The notes under the pieces were generated by a model. The model worked only from the letters and a program-made list of their open reading frames with translations, had not been told where the DNA came from and did not search any database. A program made the translations under genes and the position numbers. Shown piece by piece: positions 1 through 8,469 of a DNA stretch of 64,000 nucleotides; positions within the stretch are counted from its first letter, which is position 1, and every line of letters starts with the position of its first letter. The stretch is from Candidatus Gastranaerophilales bacterium (lineage in GTDB: Bacteria > Cyanobacteriota > Vampirovibrionia > Gastranaerophilales > Gastranaerophilaceae): contig CALUWH010000002.1 of NCBI GenBank assembly GCA_944324435.1, positions 1 through 64,000 on the forward strand, written 5' to 3'.

Positions 1-1402
1 CGGCAGCAGTCAGGTTACCAGTACCAGACAGTTTACCTGAATTAGTAAACGTACCGTTGGAAGTTATAGAGCCCGTATTAGAGAAGCTTCCGGAAAGAGT
101 GATATTATTTTGTTCAATAGTAGTAGTATTAGACCCCCCGGCAGCAGTCAGGTTACCAGTACCAGACAGGTTACCTGAATTTTGGAATGAAGTCTTGGCT
201 TCAATATTTGAACTGTTATTCAAATCTCCCGTGAGATTTATAGTGCCCTGTGTAATACCGCCGGTATTTACACCTTTTTTGATATTCAGGGTGCCGCTGT
301 CTCCGCTGATTGTGCCTGAATTACTTATGGTATCTGTTGCACTGGCCGTACCATTATTTATCAGCGATTTGGTGTTCTCAAGATAAGATGCACTTAATAT
401 ACCGGTGCTGTTGTTGGTAATAGTACCTGCGTTATTTATAGCGTTCGTGACAGTAATCCCACCGCTGTTTGAAATTTCTGCATTAGCAATATTTGAAATA
501 ATTGCAGTTTCAACACTACCGCCGTTGTTGTTAGTTATTGTACCGCTGTTTTCTATTATATTCGTTGCAGAAATTGAAGAGTTGTTCTCTATAGTTCCCG
601 AATTATTTATTGAATTTGTAGCTGTAATAGTACCGTTATTGGTAATCCCGGCTTGAGTATCATCCCCCTTAGATGTGTTATTTATAGAACCTGTGCTGAT
701 TTCGGCCCCGGTTTCATTTGTTATAATTTTATTATTTTCAATATAATTTGTAGATGACATTGAATTACTGTTGGTAATGGTACCATTGTTCGTAATAGAG
801 GATGTTGTTGTAATCTCACCCTCATTCCTAATAGTTCCACCGTCATTATTAAATATAGAAGCTGTATTTTCTATCTTTGAGCCGGTGCCGGAATTTGTAA
901 GGGTGCCGGAGTTTATTATAGATCCTGTACCGTTTAAAGAACCCGAGTTTGTTATTGTGCCGGAGTTATCAATCCCTCCGCTCGCTGTAATAATCCCTGC
1001 ACTTGAAATTGAACCGGATCTTGTATTTGACAGAGAGTTGGTAATAATAGATCCTGTATTTGAAGTAATTTCCCCATTATTGGTTATGTCCTGTGCAATC
1101 GTTATAGTTCCGGCATTTGAAAGGCTTCCCCCTGTGTTATTTTGCATAACATTAGAATTAATCGCGGAACCTGTTGCAGTGGTAAAAGTTCCGGAATTTG
1201 AAACAGTCGCCAAGCCTGATAAAGTAATATTTTCATCGACCACTACAGTCCCTTCATTTGCGATGTATCCTCCGTCAAAGGACTGATCACTGCTAAAACT
1301 CTCACTATTCCCCTGCGAAATAATAACATCCTGCGCAAAGCCGGTTGACATTGATCCTAAAAGTGCAGCTATACATAACACTGCGCTAAATTTCTTATTC
1401 AT
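1..1402 (-). CDS. Repetitive secreted adhesin-like protein, N-terminal part (cut by window edge)
   Basis: The start (ATG at 1402, with GGAG 8 bases upstream) and 467 codons lie in the window; the rest is beyond base 1. I translated the minus strand through to the edge and found no stop. Residues 1-24 form a signal peptide (MNKK, hydrophobic core, then GFAQ). The remainder is low-complexity Asn/Ser/Thr/Gly sequence built from short units such as ITNSGTI and ISNTGSI at roughly 20-residue spacing, as in beta-helical adhesins and autotransporter passengers. Near the edge a longer unit appears: the same 43 bp recur at 1-43 and 139-181, a 46-residue period with core LSGTGNLTAAGG. No anchor or barrel domain is visible, so the export route is unknown. 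A surface adhesin role is an inference from composition. Confidence 0.85.
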   Translation of the reverse strand, partial: MNKKFSAVLCIAALLGSMSTGFAQDVIISQGNSESFSSDQSFDGGYIANEGTVVVDENITLSGLATVSNSGTFTTATGSAINSNVMQNNTGGSLSNAGTITIAQDITNNGEITSNTGSIITNSLSNTRSGSISSAGIITASGGIDNSGTITNSGSLNGTGSIINSGTLTNSGTGSKIENTASIFNNDGGTIRNEGEITTTSSITNNGTITNSNSMSSTNYIENNKIITNETGAEISTGSINNTSKGDDTQAGITNNGTITATNSINNSGTIENNSSISATNIIENSGTITNNNGGSVETAIISNIANAEISNSGGITVTNAINNAGTITNNSTGILSASYLENTKSLINNGTASATDTISNSGTISGDSGTLNIKKGVNTGGITQGTINLTGDLNNSSNIEAKTSFQNSGNLSGTGNLTAAGGSNTTTIEQNNITLSGSFSNTGSITSNGTFTNSGKLSGTGNLTAA

Positions 1403-1468
1403 GTATTACATACTCCAATATTTTACTTAACTCCATCTTTTAGAATACCAAAAATTATCATTATAAAG

Positions 1469-1498
1469 TATATATGTAACAAAATTTTTACATATATA
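1469..1498. promoter_or_regulatory. Inverted repeat upstream of the adhesin gene
   Basis: Two 11-bp arms, TATATATGTAA (1469-1479) and TTACATATATA (1488-1498), are separated by 8 bp. The site is 67-96 bp before the adhesin ATG. On the minus strand a TATAAT (1465-1460) follows directly, so the repeat sits where an activator or repressor would contact that promoter. It contains the GTAACAAAA core seen upstream of several other surface or unknown genes here. The regulator is not identifiable. Confidence 0.5.
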
Positions 1499-1563
1499 TC
1501 TTATACCAATATTGTAAAAGTTCATATCTTTAACAATATGGCTTTGGGAAATTAAATGTGTAG

Positions 1564-1623
1564 TTTTGTAACAATATTCTGAATTTCTGCAATTCTGCAC
1601 TTTTTATATACTTTATATATATG
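1564..1623 (+). promoter_or_regulatory. Two-block upstream element of the 1661 gene
   Basis: TTTTGTAAC starts at 1564 and TACTTTATATATATG starts at 1609, 45 bp later. Both blocks recur upstream of the gene at 33223 with exactly the same 45-bp offset (33132 and 33177). The second block alone recurs at 17111. The 3' block looks like an AT-rich -10 region; the 5' block could be an activator site. Promoter activity is inferred. Confidence 0.5.
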
Positions 1624-1660
1624 AGGAGAGTAAAGTTATTAAATACTATAGGAGAATTAA

Positions 1661-2569
1661 ATGGCAATTAAGTATTGTGGAATATCAATTCCTTTGGAAC
1701 TCTCTAGCTACGAAAAATTTAGAGATTATGTTGAACCAAAACAAGATGTTGAAGTTAAGTTATTGTCAGGAGTCGAAGTCAATAGAGATTTTCGCGGAAG
1801 AATTCTTTCCGTTAACCACTATGCTCCTAACAAAGAGTTGATGAAACAAGTTTTTTATCAAGGCATGAATGTCTCTAATATTAATTATTACAGCCACGAC
1901 AGATTGTGCGCTAAGGAAGAATATCAGGACGAAAAACTAATCAGCAAAACTGTTTACAATAAAAACGGCGTAGCTGCATATACCATTAAGTACGATTATG
2001 TAAGAGAAAAACTTACCTGCATATCAAAAATAACTGGTAAAAATGAAATAGTAATCAAGTATTTATACGATGAACTTGACAGAATTATAACACGGAAGAT
2101 TTTTGTAGATTTGCAGCTTATTTCACAGCAGGAATATAGTTATGATGTTTTGGACAGAATAACTGAATATCGCGATGAAAATCAGGAAATCTTTGTAAAA
2201 AATATTAGTACAAAAAATGAATTGCTATCTTATTCAATAACTGATAAAATAGGAAATGAAATTCTTATTGAAAATCATTTTACGGAGTACGGGTATCAAA
2301 ATACTGTTGTAACACTGAATGGGCATAGTATTACCGTAAGTGATACAAGTTATGTGGATAACATTATGTTGAAAAAACCTTATGCATCTGATGAAGATTT
2401 GGATTTGATAATTTCAAGTCTGATGAAACAGTCTATACAATCTAAAAGAACGGATTATCAGGATATTTTGAACCGAAAAACTATGGGACTGATAGATACA
2501 AATATTCAGGTAAAATCGCTTCCGATATCTATTAGAAAACGAGTGCTGTTTAATATCGCCGTAAGATAA
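1661..2569 (+). CDS. Uncharacterised protein with YD/RHS-like strand repeats
   Basis: 302 residues, ATG preceded by AGGAGAATTAA. No signal peptide or membrane segment. The middle of the protein contains short tyrosine-aspartate motifs (YDELDRI about residue 138, YDVLDRITEYRD about residue 162) and alternating hydrophobic strands. These resemble the YD/RHS and YwqK-type beta repeats, but too few copies are present to assign a family. The C-terminal third is helical and ends in a basic stretch (ISIRKRVLF). It is a single-gene unit carrying the two-block upstream element shared with the 33223 gene. Function unknown; probably cytoplasmic. Confidence 0.8.
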   Translation: MAIKYCGISIPLELSSYEKFRDYVEPKQDVEVKLLSGVEVNRDFRGRILSVNHYAPNKELMKQVFYQGMNVSNINYYSHDRLCAKEEYQDEKLISKTVYNKNGVAAYTIKYDYVREKLTCISKITGKNEIVIKYLYDELDRIITRKIFVDLQLISQQEYSYDVLDRITEYRDENQEIFVKNISTKNELLSYSITDKIGNEILIENHFTEYGYQNTVVTLNGHSITVSDTSYVDNIMLKKPYASDEDLDLIISSLMKQSIQSKRTDYQDILNRKTMGLIDTNIQVKSLPISIRKRVLFNIAVR

Positions 2570-2574
2570 AATAT

Positions 2575-2603
2575 TTTACAAAACAAGAAATATATAGTAT
2601 AAT
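2575..2603 (+). promoter_or_regulatory. Sigma70-type promoter of the 2630 gene
   Basis: TTTACA (2575-2580), 17-bp spacer, TATAAT (2598-2603). It begins directly behind the stop of the 1661 gene and lies 27 bp before the ATG at 2630, which has a GGAGG ribosome site. Confidence 0.65.
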
Positions 2604-2629
2604 ACTCTTGTTAGAAAGCAGGAGGTTAT

Positions 2630-3022
2630 ATGAAGGAAGAGTTTACAACAAATACCAGGCGCTGGTACGACAAGGATCCGGTTTTATCTTCTGCTATGAA
2701 GACGCTGGAAGAGTCTGATGATGAAACTCAAATTAAGGTCGCTCTTAATTTAATTAAGATTATTACCGAACACCATATTGCAAATTCTGAGTATGAATCG
2801 GTAGAAGATATCGTTTCGGCGGCTGAAGATGTACTGGATGATTCAAAACATGGCAGGTGGTATGATTTAGATGGCACGCTAAGAACAGCGATTAGTCTTT
2901 TACAAAACTGTCCTGACTCAACAAGAGGGATTATAGCCAAGGAAATGGCTAAAAATGTTATTGATATTATAAAAAAAGAAGAAGATGTCGATGATGTGGA
3001 AATAGAGGTTCCAGAAGAGTAA
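2630..3022 (+). CDS. Small acidic protein with an internal duplication
   Basis: 130 residues; strong ribosome site (AGGAGG, 5 bases before ATG) and its own consensus promoter. The protein consists of two related halves, each opening with an R-W-Y-D-x-D motif (RRWYDKDPVLSSAM near residue 10 and GRWYDLDGTLRTAI near residue 82) followed by amphipathic helices. The C-terminus is acidic. There is no signal peptide or membrane segment. I recognise no family. The duplicated helical unit suggests a small binding or scaffold protein, but this is only an inference. Confidence 0.8.
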   Translation: MKEEFTTNTRRWYDKDPVLSSAMKTLEESDDETQIKVALNLIKIITEHHIANSEYESVEDIVSAAEDVLDDSKHGRWYDLDGTLRTAISLLQNCPDSTRGIIAKEMAKNVIDIIKKEEDVDDVEIEVPEE

Positions 3023-3101
3023 AACGTTAGATCCTCTGTAAAACAACATTGTTACCATTCTATTTTTATTTTTTGTCATGTATTTATGCTAAAATCAATG
3101 T

Positions 3102-3635
3102 ATGGATATTTTTGTTATAGAAGTTGTAGACGCTGATAATGTGCACAAGGAACTTTTAAAGGAGTTTCAAAAAAAAGAGATTTCGGATCCTGTTAAGTGG
3201 AATCAGCACTGCCTGTCTTATTTGATGGTAGATAGAATTCTCAGGGAGTTCTATAAAATTGAAGACAGAGAGGTGGTTTTTAACGGCAAAAAACCGTTTC
3301 TTAAAAACAGAGCAAAGTTTTTTAGTATAAGCCACAGCGGCAATTATATAGCTCTGGCTTTTTCCGATTATGACTGCGGAATTGATATCGAACAAATCAA
3401 ACTCCGAAATTTTGAAGAAATTTCTAACCGTCTGGGATTTAAGTGTAATACTTTAGAAGATTTTTACAATGAGTGGACGAAGTATGAAGCAGAGTATAAA
3501 CTTGGAAAGCCCGGGCAAAAATTTAAAAAGTTTCATTTTGAAGACTATATAATTACTGCCTCAAGTGTTAACGTTTCTGAGGAATTTGAAGTTTATATTC
3601 AAAGCGGAAATGTTTTTCCTAACGCAAATGTCTGA
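3102..3635 (+). CDS. 4'-phosphopantetheinyl transferase (Sfp-type)
   Basis: 177 residues. Transfers the phosphopantetheine arm of CoA to a conserved serine of acyl or peptidyl carrier proteins. The diagnostic motifs are present: FSISHSGNYIAL near residue 74, the metal-binding GIDIE at 93-97, and W-T-K-Y-E-A at 125-130 (family motif WxxKEA, with the lysine shifted). It is shorter than Sfp (about 220 residues), closer to compact AcpT/HetI-like members. It lies alone. The start has no ribosome site but a TGCTAAAAT extended -10 box ends 6 bases before the ATG, suggesting a leaderless mRNA. The carrier-protein partner is not in the window. Confidence 0.85.
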   Translation: MDIFVIEVVDADNVHKELLKEFQKKEISDPVKWNQHCLSYLMVDRILREFYKIEDREVVFNGKKPFLKNRAKFFSISHSGNYIALAFSDYDCGIDIEQIKLRNFEEISNRLGFKCNTLEDFYNEWTKYEAEYKLGKPGQKFKKFHFEDYIITASSVNVSEEFEVYIQSGNVFPNANV

Positions 3636-3692
3636 TTTCGCTAAAGTTTTCGATAATTCTGTCGATATTATATATAGAAAAGAGGTTTATGA

Positions 3693-3866
3693 ATGGCTAG
3701 AATTATTGAATCATCTACAGGCTCAAGACGAATAATTAAAATGTCGGTTGATGATATTTTATCTGTTGTGCAGGATTACCAGCGCATTGTCCCGAGATTT
3801 TCTAACACAAAAGAAGCTCGTTCTTATTTAAGCGACACTGTTATCTATATTCCGGAAGATGTTTAG
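3693..3866 (+). CDS. Small conserved-looking protein of 57 residues
   Basis: Short ORF from ATG 3693 to TAG 3864-3866, with AAAAGAGG 6 bases upstream. The sequence starts MARIIESSTGSRRIIKMS and ends in YIPEDV. It looks like a compact alpha/beta protein without a signal peptide. Its stop overlaps the stop of the convergent TPR gene by 4 bp, a tight arrangement that supports it being real. An upstream ATG at 3689 is closed by TAG after three codons. Function unknown. Confidence 0.6.
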   Translation: MARIIESSTGSRRIIKMSVDDILSVVQDYQRIVPRFSNTKEARSYLSDTVIYIPEDV

Positions 3867-5521
3867 TAGTAGTCGGACGATGCCATATCTGCAAGCGCAT
3901 TTTTTGCTTCTTCAAAAGAGGGATCCTGTTCCAGAACTTCAATATAAAGTTCTTTAGCTTTATCACGGTTATTATTTTCATAAAGCAGAGCAAGATTATA
4001 CTTTGCCTGAATCAGATCGGAATCGTACATAATAGCTTTTTTAAACGATTCTTCCGCATTTTTGACATCGTGCTGCGCAGCATACATGAGCCCGACACGA
4101 TAAAGACCATAGGGGTTTTTTTCATCTACTTTTAATAAGTCTGTGAGCGCTTTCTTTTCTTCAAAAAAATGACCAAGTTGGTGCTGAGCTTCTGATAATA
4201 GAAGCAGATATTTTGCAAAGTATTCTTTTTGTTTGTCGTATTCAATGGCTTTATTCAGAGATTCAATTGTGCTTGTATAATTTTTTTGTGCAAAAAAGTT
4301 TTTTGCGAAATTGTAATAAATCTCCGGATTTATTGCGTTATATTGAATTGCATTTTTTAACATTTCGGCGGATTCTTCATATTTCTTTTGGTCGGAATAG
4401 TCAATAGCCCATTTTATATAAAGATCGCATATCTGCAGATTGACTGTTTTTGCTTCCCTCTGGGTCGCTTTATCAAGCAGTATCATATATCTTTCAAGGG
4501 CTTTATCGTATTCCTTGCGAAGGATATAGGCATCTGCCAGTTCAAGTGTTACATCAAAACCGTTTTGGGAAAGCATGGCCAAATCTTCCAGAATCGCAAC
4601 TCCTTCTTCGGTGCGGTTTAGCTTTATATTAAATGTTGCGATATCGTTTCTAACCTTAAACTTGTCTGAGCCCTGTATATCAAGAAGCTTTTCAGAATAT
4701 TCAATTGCTTTGTCATATTCTTCTGACTCAACATATAAAGCAACAAGAGTTTCATAAACCCATAACAAAACTTTAGGTTCTGTTACAAATGTCAGCATGT
4801 ATAGAAGAGTTTCTATTGCAATGGGGTAATTTTTAATTTTTATATAAAGCTCAACCAGTTTTCTGTTTGTGATTATATCGTTAGGATAGATTCCCAGTCT
4901 GATTTTGTAGGCTTCAAATGCTGCAGGATAGTCATGGGCTTCTTCATTTAGTTCCGCAAGTATTGATTGCACATCTGCGACCTCCTCATCCAGCTCGAGC
5001 ATGTCTGCAAGCGCCTCGTAAGCACTTATTGCAGAATATAATTGTTCGGTGTCCCTGTATAATTCTGCAAGGGTTCTTATGACTTCTTTATCATTTTTTT
5101 TATGTTCGTAGACGAACTCGTATTCTCTGATAGCTTTATTCAAAGCCTGTTTTTTTATATAACAATTTCCCAGCACCTGATGAGTTTCTACGTTACTTGA
5201 TTTCTTTTTCAGGATAATTAAACACTGTTTTATTGCCTGATTATATTTCCTATCTTCATAGTATGCTTTTGCAAGATAAACTCTGACTTCAATATGTCCA
5301 GGCACTCTATCCAGATATTTGGTTGCCAGAAGCTGGACTAGAGAGTATTCTCTTTTGTTAAAAAGCACTTGTACCTGTTCAAGAATGTTTTTTGTAGACA
5401 ATTGGAGTTCATCTCCTTTGCTGGAGGACCCTTGGTATAAAATTATCGAGTATAATATGTATATTGCGACTATTGCAACAACAAATGCGATAATTATTAT
5501 TATAAGATTTGTATCGGTCAT
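3863..5521 (-). CDS. Membrane-anchored TPR-repeat protein
   Basis: 552 residues. A single N-terminal membrane segment (about residues 5-28, rich in Ile/Val) is followed by a long array of tetratricopeptide repeats covering almost all of the rest. Recognisable TPR signatures include KYNQAIKQCLIIL, YDKAIEYSEKLLD and DLIQAKYNLALLYE. The N-in topology with a long TPR domain resembles LapB/YciM-type or general assembly scaffolds, but no rubredoxin-like C-terminal domain is present, so it is not LapB. Likely a scaffold for an envelope complex. Its start has GAGAG upstream; the gene is divergent from 5640. Confidence 0.85.
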   Translation of the reverse strand: MTDTNLIIIIIAFVVAIVAIYILYSIILYQGSSSKGDELQLSTKNILEQVQVLFNKREYSLVQLLATKYLDRVPGHIEVRVYLAKAYYEDRKYNQAIKQCLIILKKKSSNVETHQVLGNCYIKKQALNKAIREYEFVYEHKKNDKEVIRTLAELYRDTEQLYSAISAYEALADMLELDEEVADVQSILAELNEEAHDYPAAFEAYKIRLGIYPNDIITNRKLVELYIKIKNYPIAIETLLYMLTFVTEPKVLLWVYETLVALYVESEEYDKAIEYSEKLLDIQGSDKFKVRNDIATFNIKLNRTEEGVAILEDLAMLSQNGFDVTLELADAYILRKEYDKALERYMILLDKATQREAKTVNLQICDLYIKWAIDYSDQKKYEESAEMLKNAIQYNAINPEIYYNFAKNFFAQKNYTSTIESLNKAIEYDKQKEYFAKYLLLLSEAQHQLGHFFEEKKALTDLLKVDEKNPYGLYRVGLMYAAQHDVKNAEESFKKAIMYDSDLIQAKYNLALLYENNNRDKAKELYIEVLEQDPSFEEAKNALADMASSDYY

Positions 5522-5639
5522 TATACTCTCTTCTAACTAACTTATAATATATCAATATTATACATTATATCTTTTAAAATTAAAAGTTTTTTATATAACA
5601 GGTTTACTTTTTTAAAAATTTAATTAATATAATAAATAT

Positions 5640-6215
5640 ATGAGACGGGTTTTAATATATTTACTGATGTTAATATTGTTTCAATCTGCAGTATCTTCGC
5701 AAGAAACATTGGAGGATTTTTCAGATATAGATCGTGCCTGGGACGGACAAAAGTCGATAACCAATGAACAATTTGAGGAGGCGATAGATACGCTGGAGGG
5801 GAACAAGAAGAAAAAAGAAGAAAAGCAGCGTAAAAAGTTGATTAAGCGAGTCGGCGGAGGCGGCAGCAGTTTGCATCCGGATCTGGATCCTTCCGGTGAA
5901 ATTAAACCGATGGGTGAGGTTGGGGAGGAGGAGGCACGAATTTTGAATGTTCCGGTGCATTTAATAATGAATGGTAATAAATTAGAAAAGGGATTTTATA
6001 GAATATTAGCTGAACGCAAAAAAGACAAGATATATTTGTTATTTTATCAGTCGCAATTTCTGAAGGGTAAAACGGAAGCCGTGGAAACTAACGACGATTT
6101 TGGTGCAGAGACAATTGATTTTGTAAATTTGACTCCATATAATGAAAATTATATGCGTGTGGAATACGGCTCATTGGATTTAAATGCTTACGCTTTTATA
6201 AAGTACGAGCAATAA
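5640..6215 (+). CDS. Secreted protein of unknown function
   Basis: 191 residues. Residues 1-20 form a signal peptide (MRRVLIYLLMLILFQSAVSS). A very basic stretch (KKKKEEKQRKK, about residues 56-66) and a short glycine run (GGGGSS) follow, then a C-terminal half of beta strands (VPVHLIMNG, FYRILAERKKDKIYLL). I recognise no family. TATAAT at 5628-5633 ends 6 bases before the ATG with no ribosome site between, so the mRNA appears leaderless. It is transcribed divergently from the TPR gene. Confidence 0.75.
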   Translation: MRRVLIYLLMLILFQSAVSSQETLEDFSDIDRAWDGQKSITNEQFEEAIDTLEGNKKKKEEKQRKKLIKRVGGGGSSLHPDLDPSGEIKPMGEVGEEEARILNVPVHLIMNGNKLEKGFYRILAERKKDKIYLLFYQSQFLKGKTEAVETNDDFGAETIDFVNLTPYNENYMRVEYGSLDLNAYAFIKYEQ

Positions 6216-6309
6216 TTAAAAATTTTTAACTTTAAATCGTATAACAAACATCCTCTTTACGGAAAATTTGTATTGTAATATAATTTTTACTATAGGGGAA
6301 AAATAAAGT

Positions 6310-7308
6310 ATGAAAGAACAGAAAATTGCAGTAATCGGTTTTGGAATATGGGGCAAAAATATTGTCCGTAATTTTTACAACCTCAATGTTTTGGATGTAG
6401 TGTGCGATCTTGATGAACAATCTTTAAAAACTGTTCAGGAGCAGTTTCCGGGGGTTAGAGTTACAAAGGATTTTAACGACATTATAAAAGATAATACTAT
6501 TACAGGTGTTGCGGTTGTTACTCCCAGCCATACGCATTTTAAAATTGTAAAGGCAATGCTGGAAGCAGGTAAAAATGTTTACGTAGAAAAACCGATTTCT
6601 ACGGTTGCGGAAGAGGCAAGAGTGCTTACAGAACTTGCAGAAGAAAAGGGGCTTGTTTTGATGGTAGATCATCTGCTTCTTTACCATCCTGCGGTAAACA
6701 GGTTAAAAATGCTCATTGAAGAAGGTGTTCTGGGCGACCTTGTCTATGCTCAGAGTGACAGATTGAATGTTAACTATCATAAAAATGACAGAAGTGTTAT
6801 GTGGGACTTAGCCCCTCATGATGTTTCAATGATAGCGTATGTTACCGGTAAAAATCCCGTTAAAGTAATATCTGCAGTCGGATGCTCTTCTGAGAAAAAT
6901 AATATAATGGACATTACACATATTGGTGTTGAATTTGAAGGCGGAATGATTGCTCATATATCAGACAGCTGGATTACGCCGCAAAAGCATGTAATGCTTC
7001 TTGTAAGAGGAACAAAAGCTACTGCAATATTTGATGACACGGCCCCGACAGATAAGCTGAAAGTTTATGACAACTTTACACCGGCAAATACACAGAATTA
7101 TACACTTGATTATTTGGAAATTGAACCTTTGAAACTTGCATGCCAGCATTTTGTTAACTGCTGTGCATCCGGTCAGAAAGCTCGTTCTGACGGTGCTAAC
7201 GGTTATGCTGTAGTCAGTGTGCTGGAAGAAGCTGAAAGAATTATGCTGGGGGCAAAGGTGGAAGATTTAAACAAAAAAGATTTTGCTCTTTCAAGAATGA
7301 AGGTGTAG
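6310..7308 (+). CDS. Gfo/Idh/MocA-family NAD(P)-dependent oxidoreductase
   Basis: 332 residues. The N-terminal Rossmann fold shows VIGFGIWG (residues 8-15) and the family's E-K-P motif at 93-95. The C-terminal substrate domain contains WDLAPHDVSMI, similar to the D-x-x-x-H-D segment of the WlbA/WbpB UDP-sugar dehydrogenases. These enzymes oxidise or reduce a sugar ring carbon using NAD(P). The next genes encode a membrane lipid enzyme and TrmL, so the neighbours do not define the substrate. A role in surface-sugar synthesis fits the glycan genes downstream but is inferred. Ribosome site: GGGGAAAAATAAAGT before ATG. Confidence 0.85.
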   Translation: MKEQKIAVIGFGIWGKNIVRNFYNLNVLDVVCDLDEQSLKTVQEQFPGVRVTKDFNDIIKDNTITGVAVVTPSHTHFKIVKAMLEAGKNVYVEKPISTVAEEARVLTELAEEKGLVLMVDHLLLYHPAVNRLKMLIEEGVLGDLVYAQSDRLNVNYHKNDRSVMWDLAPHDVSMIAYVTGKNPVKVISAVGCSSEKNNIMDITHIGVEFEGGMIAHISDSWITPQKHVMLLVRGTKATAIFDDTAPTDKLKVYDNFTPANTQNYTLDYLEIEPLKLACQHFVNCCASGQKARSDGANGYAVVSVLEEAERIMLGAKVEDLNKKDFALSRMKV

Positions 7309-7336
7309 AAAATCGGCCAGGGTCTACAGTACAGGA

Positions 7337-7388
7337 GGCGCACCGAATTGTAAGACTTTGGGCTGAAAGTATGTAATTAATGTGCGCC
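7337..7388. other. Hairpin between oxidoreductase and phosphatidyltransferase genes
   Basis: GGCGCAC (7337-7343) pairs perfectly with GTGCGCC (7382-7388) across a 38-base loop, directly before the ribosome site of the next gene. There is no U tract, so it is not an ordinary terminator. It could be a processing site or a structured leader. I recognise no riboswitch class. Confidence 0.35.
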
Positions 7389-7407
7389 GGCAGAAGTGGT
7401 GAGAAAT

Positions 7408-7995
7408 ATGGCAAACTTTATATCAATCTTTAGAATTTTTGTAATGTTCTTTGCGGTATATTTGATTTATACTTGTCAGGGAAATTCTCAGGCCTATTTT
7501 TGGGCGCTTATTCTAACTATCTTGGCGTTTGCTCTTGATGGGGTTGATGGTTATGTCGCAAGAAAACTGCATGAGGAATCAAAATTTGGTGCGCTTCTTG
7601 ACATTATGGGCGACAGAATCGTTGAAAATACATATTGGATATTGTTTGCCGTTATGGGATGGCTCAATATCTTATTCCCTTTGATTGCAATTACAAGAGG
7701 TTTTATAACTGATACAATCAGAAGTGCTGCAATGGAGCACGGGCTTACGCCATTTGGAATGCAGGTTAATCCGATTTGTAAATTTATCACAGGCTCAAAA
7801 TTTATGAGAATTAGCTATGCTGTAGCAAAAGTTGCAGCGTTTGTTCTTATTATTGCAGCAAAAATTCCGGTTTGTCCGCACAGAGAAGTTATATGGACTA
7901 TAGGATTCTGGGCTGCCGTGTTTGCTATTGTATTTTGTGTTGTCAGAGGCTTGCCTGTTGTGATTGAAGCTAAATATTTATTTGAGAAAAAGTAA
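7408..7995 (+). CDS. CDP-alcohol phosphatidyltransferase family protein
   Basis: About 195 residues, integral membrane. It carries the family's catalytic signature D-G-x2-A-R-x8-G-x3-D-x3-D, seen as DGVDGYVARKL followed by FGALLDIMGD. These enzymes swap CMP of a CDP-alcohol (usually CDP-diacylglycerol) for a second alcohol, for example in phosphatidylglycerol-phosphate or phosphatidylinositol-phosphate synthesis. At least four membrane helices are visible. I chose ATG 7408 (MANFISIFRIF, matching the usual N-terminal pattern, with GGTGAG upstream); a GTG at 7396 is also open. Its end overlaps the trmL start by one base, so the two are co-transcribed. Which alcohol is used cannot be told. Confidence 0.85.
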   Translation: MANFISIFRIFVMFFAVYLIYTCQGNSQAYFWALILTILAFALDGVDGYVARKLHEESKFGALLDIMGDRIVENTYWILFAVMGWLNILFPLIAITRGFITDTIRSAAMEHGLTPFGMQVNPICKFITGSKFMRISYAVAKVAAFVLIIAAKIPVCPHREVIWTIGFWAAVFAIVFCVVRGLPVVIEAKYLFEKK

Positions 7996-8438
7996 TGCTG
8001 AATATTGTTTTATATGAGCCTGAAATTCCTCAAAATACCGGAAATATCGCAAGACTTTGTGCTTGCTGCGGCGCGTCTTTATATCTTGTCGGGAAATTAG
8101 GCTTTGCACTCACTGACAAATACACTAAGCGAGCCGGCATGGATTATTGGCAGAGCGTTGATTTGCACAGGGTTAATTCTATGGAGGAATTATTCAGCCA
8201 ATTCCCTAATGGAAGATTTTTTTACCTCACAACAAAATCTAACAAGAAATATACAGATATCGGATTTAAAGATGGTGACTTTCTGGTCTTTGGGCCGGAA
8301 TCAAGAGGGCTTCCGCAGGAATATGTAACACGCGATACGGCAATTACGATTCCTATTAAGGAAGGGCTAAGAAGCCTGAATTTGTCGAACTCTGTTGCAA
8401 TTGTTGCGTATGAATTTATAAGGCAGGTCGGGTTCTGA
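7995..8438 (+). CDS. trmL: tRNA (cytidine/uridine-34 2'-O)-methyltransferase TrmL
   Basis: 147 residues, a complete small SPOUT methyltransferase. It uses S-adenosylmethionine to methylate the ribose of the wobble base of tRNA-Leu isoacceptors. Family motifs are clear: LYEPEIPQNTGNIARLCA near the N-terminus, VFGPESRGLP in the middle, and the trefoil-knot segment IPIKEGLRSLNLSNSVAIV near the C-terminus. The length matches E. coli TrmL. It is translationally coupled to the preceding phosphatidyltransferase by a one-base overlap. Confidence 0.95.
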   Translation: MLNIVLYEPEIPQNTGNIARLCACCGASLYLVGKLGFALTDKYTKRAGMDYWQSVDLHRVNSMEELFSQFPNGRFFYLTTKSNKKYTDIGFKDGDFLVFGPESRGLPQEYVTRDTAITIPIKEGLRSLNLSNSVAIVAYEFIRQVGF

Positions 8439-8469
8439 TTATTAAATATGCTCCATTCAAAGAATATGA

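Noticed and set aside
57-1286. Three plus-strand open frames of 83-171 codons
   Set aside because: They are antisense to the continuous minus-strand adhesin frame with a signal peptide and ribosome site; their Val/Pro/Ile composition is what repeats of that gene give in reverse.
7337-7388. Riboswitch before the phosphatidyltransferase gene
   Set aside because: Only one stem is supported; no conserved core of a known riboswitch class is recognisable.
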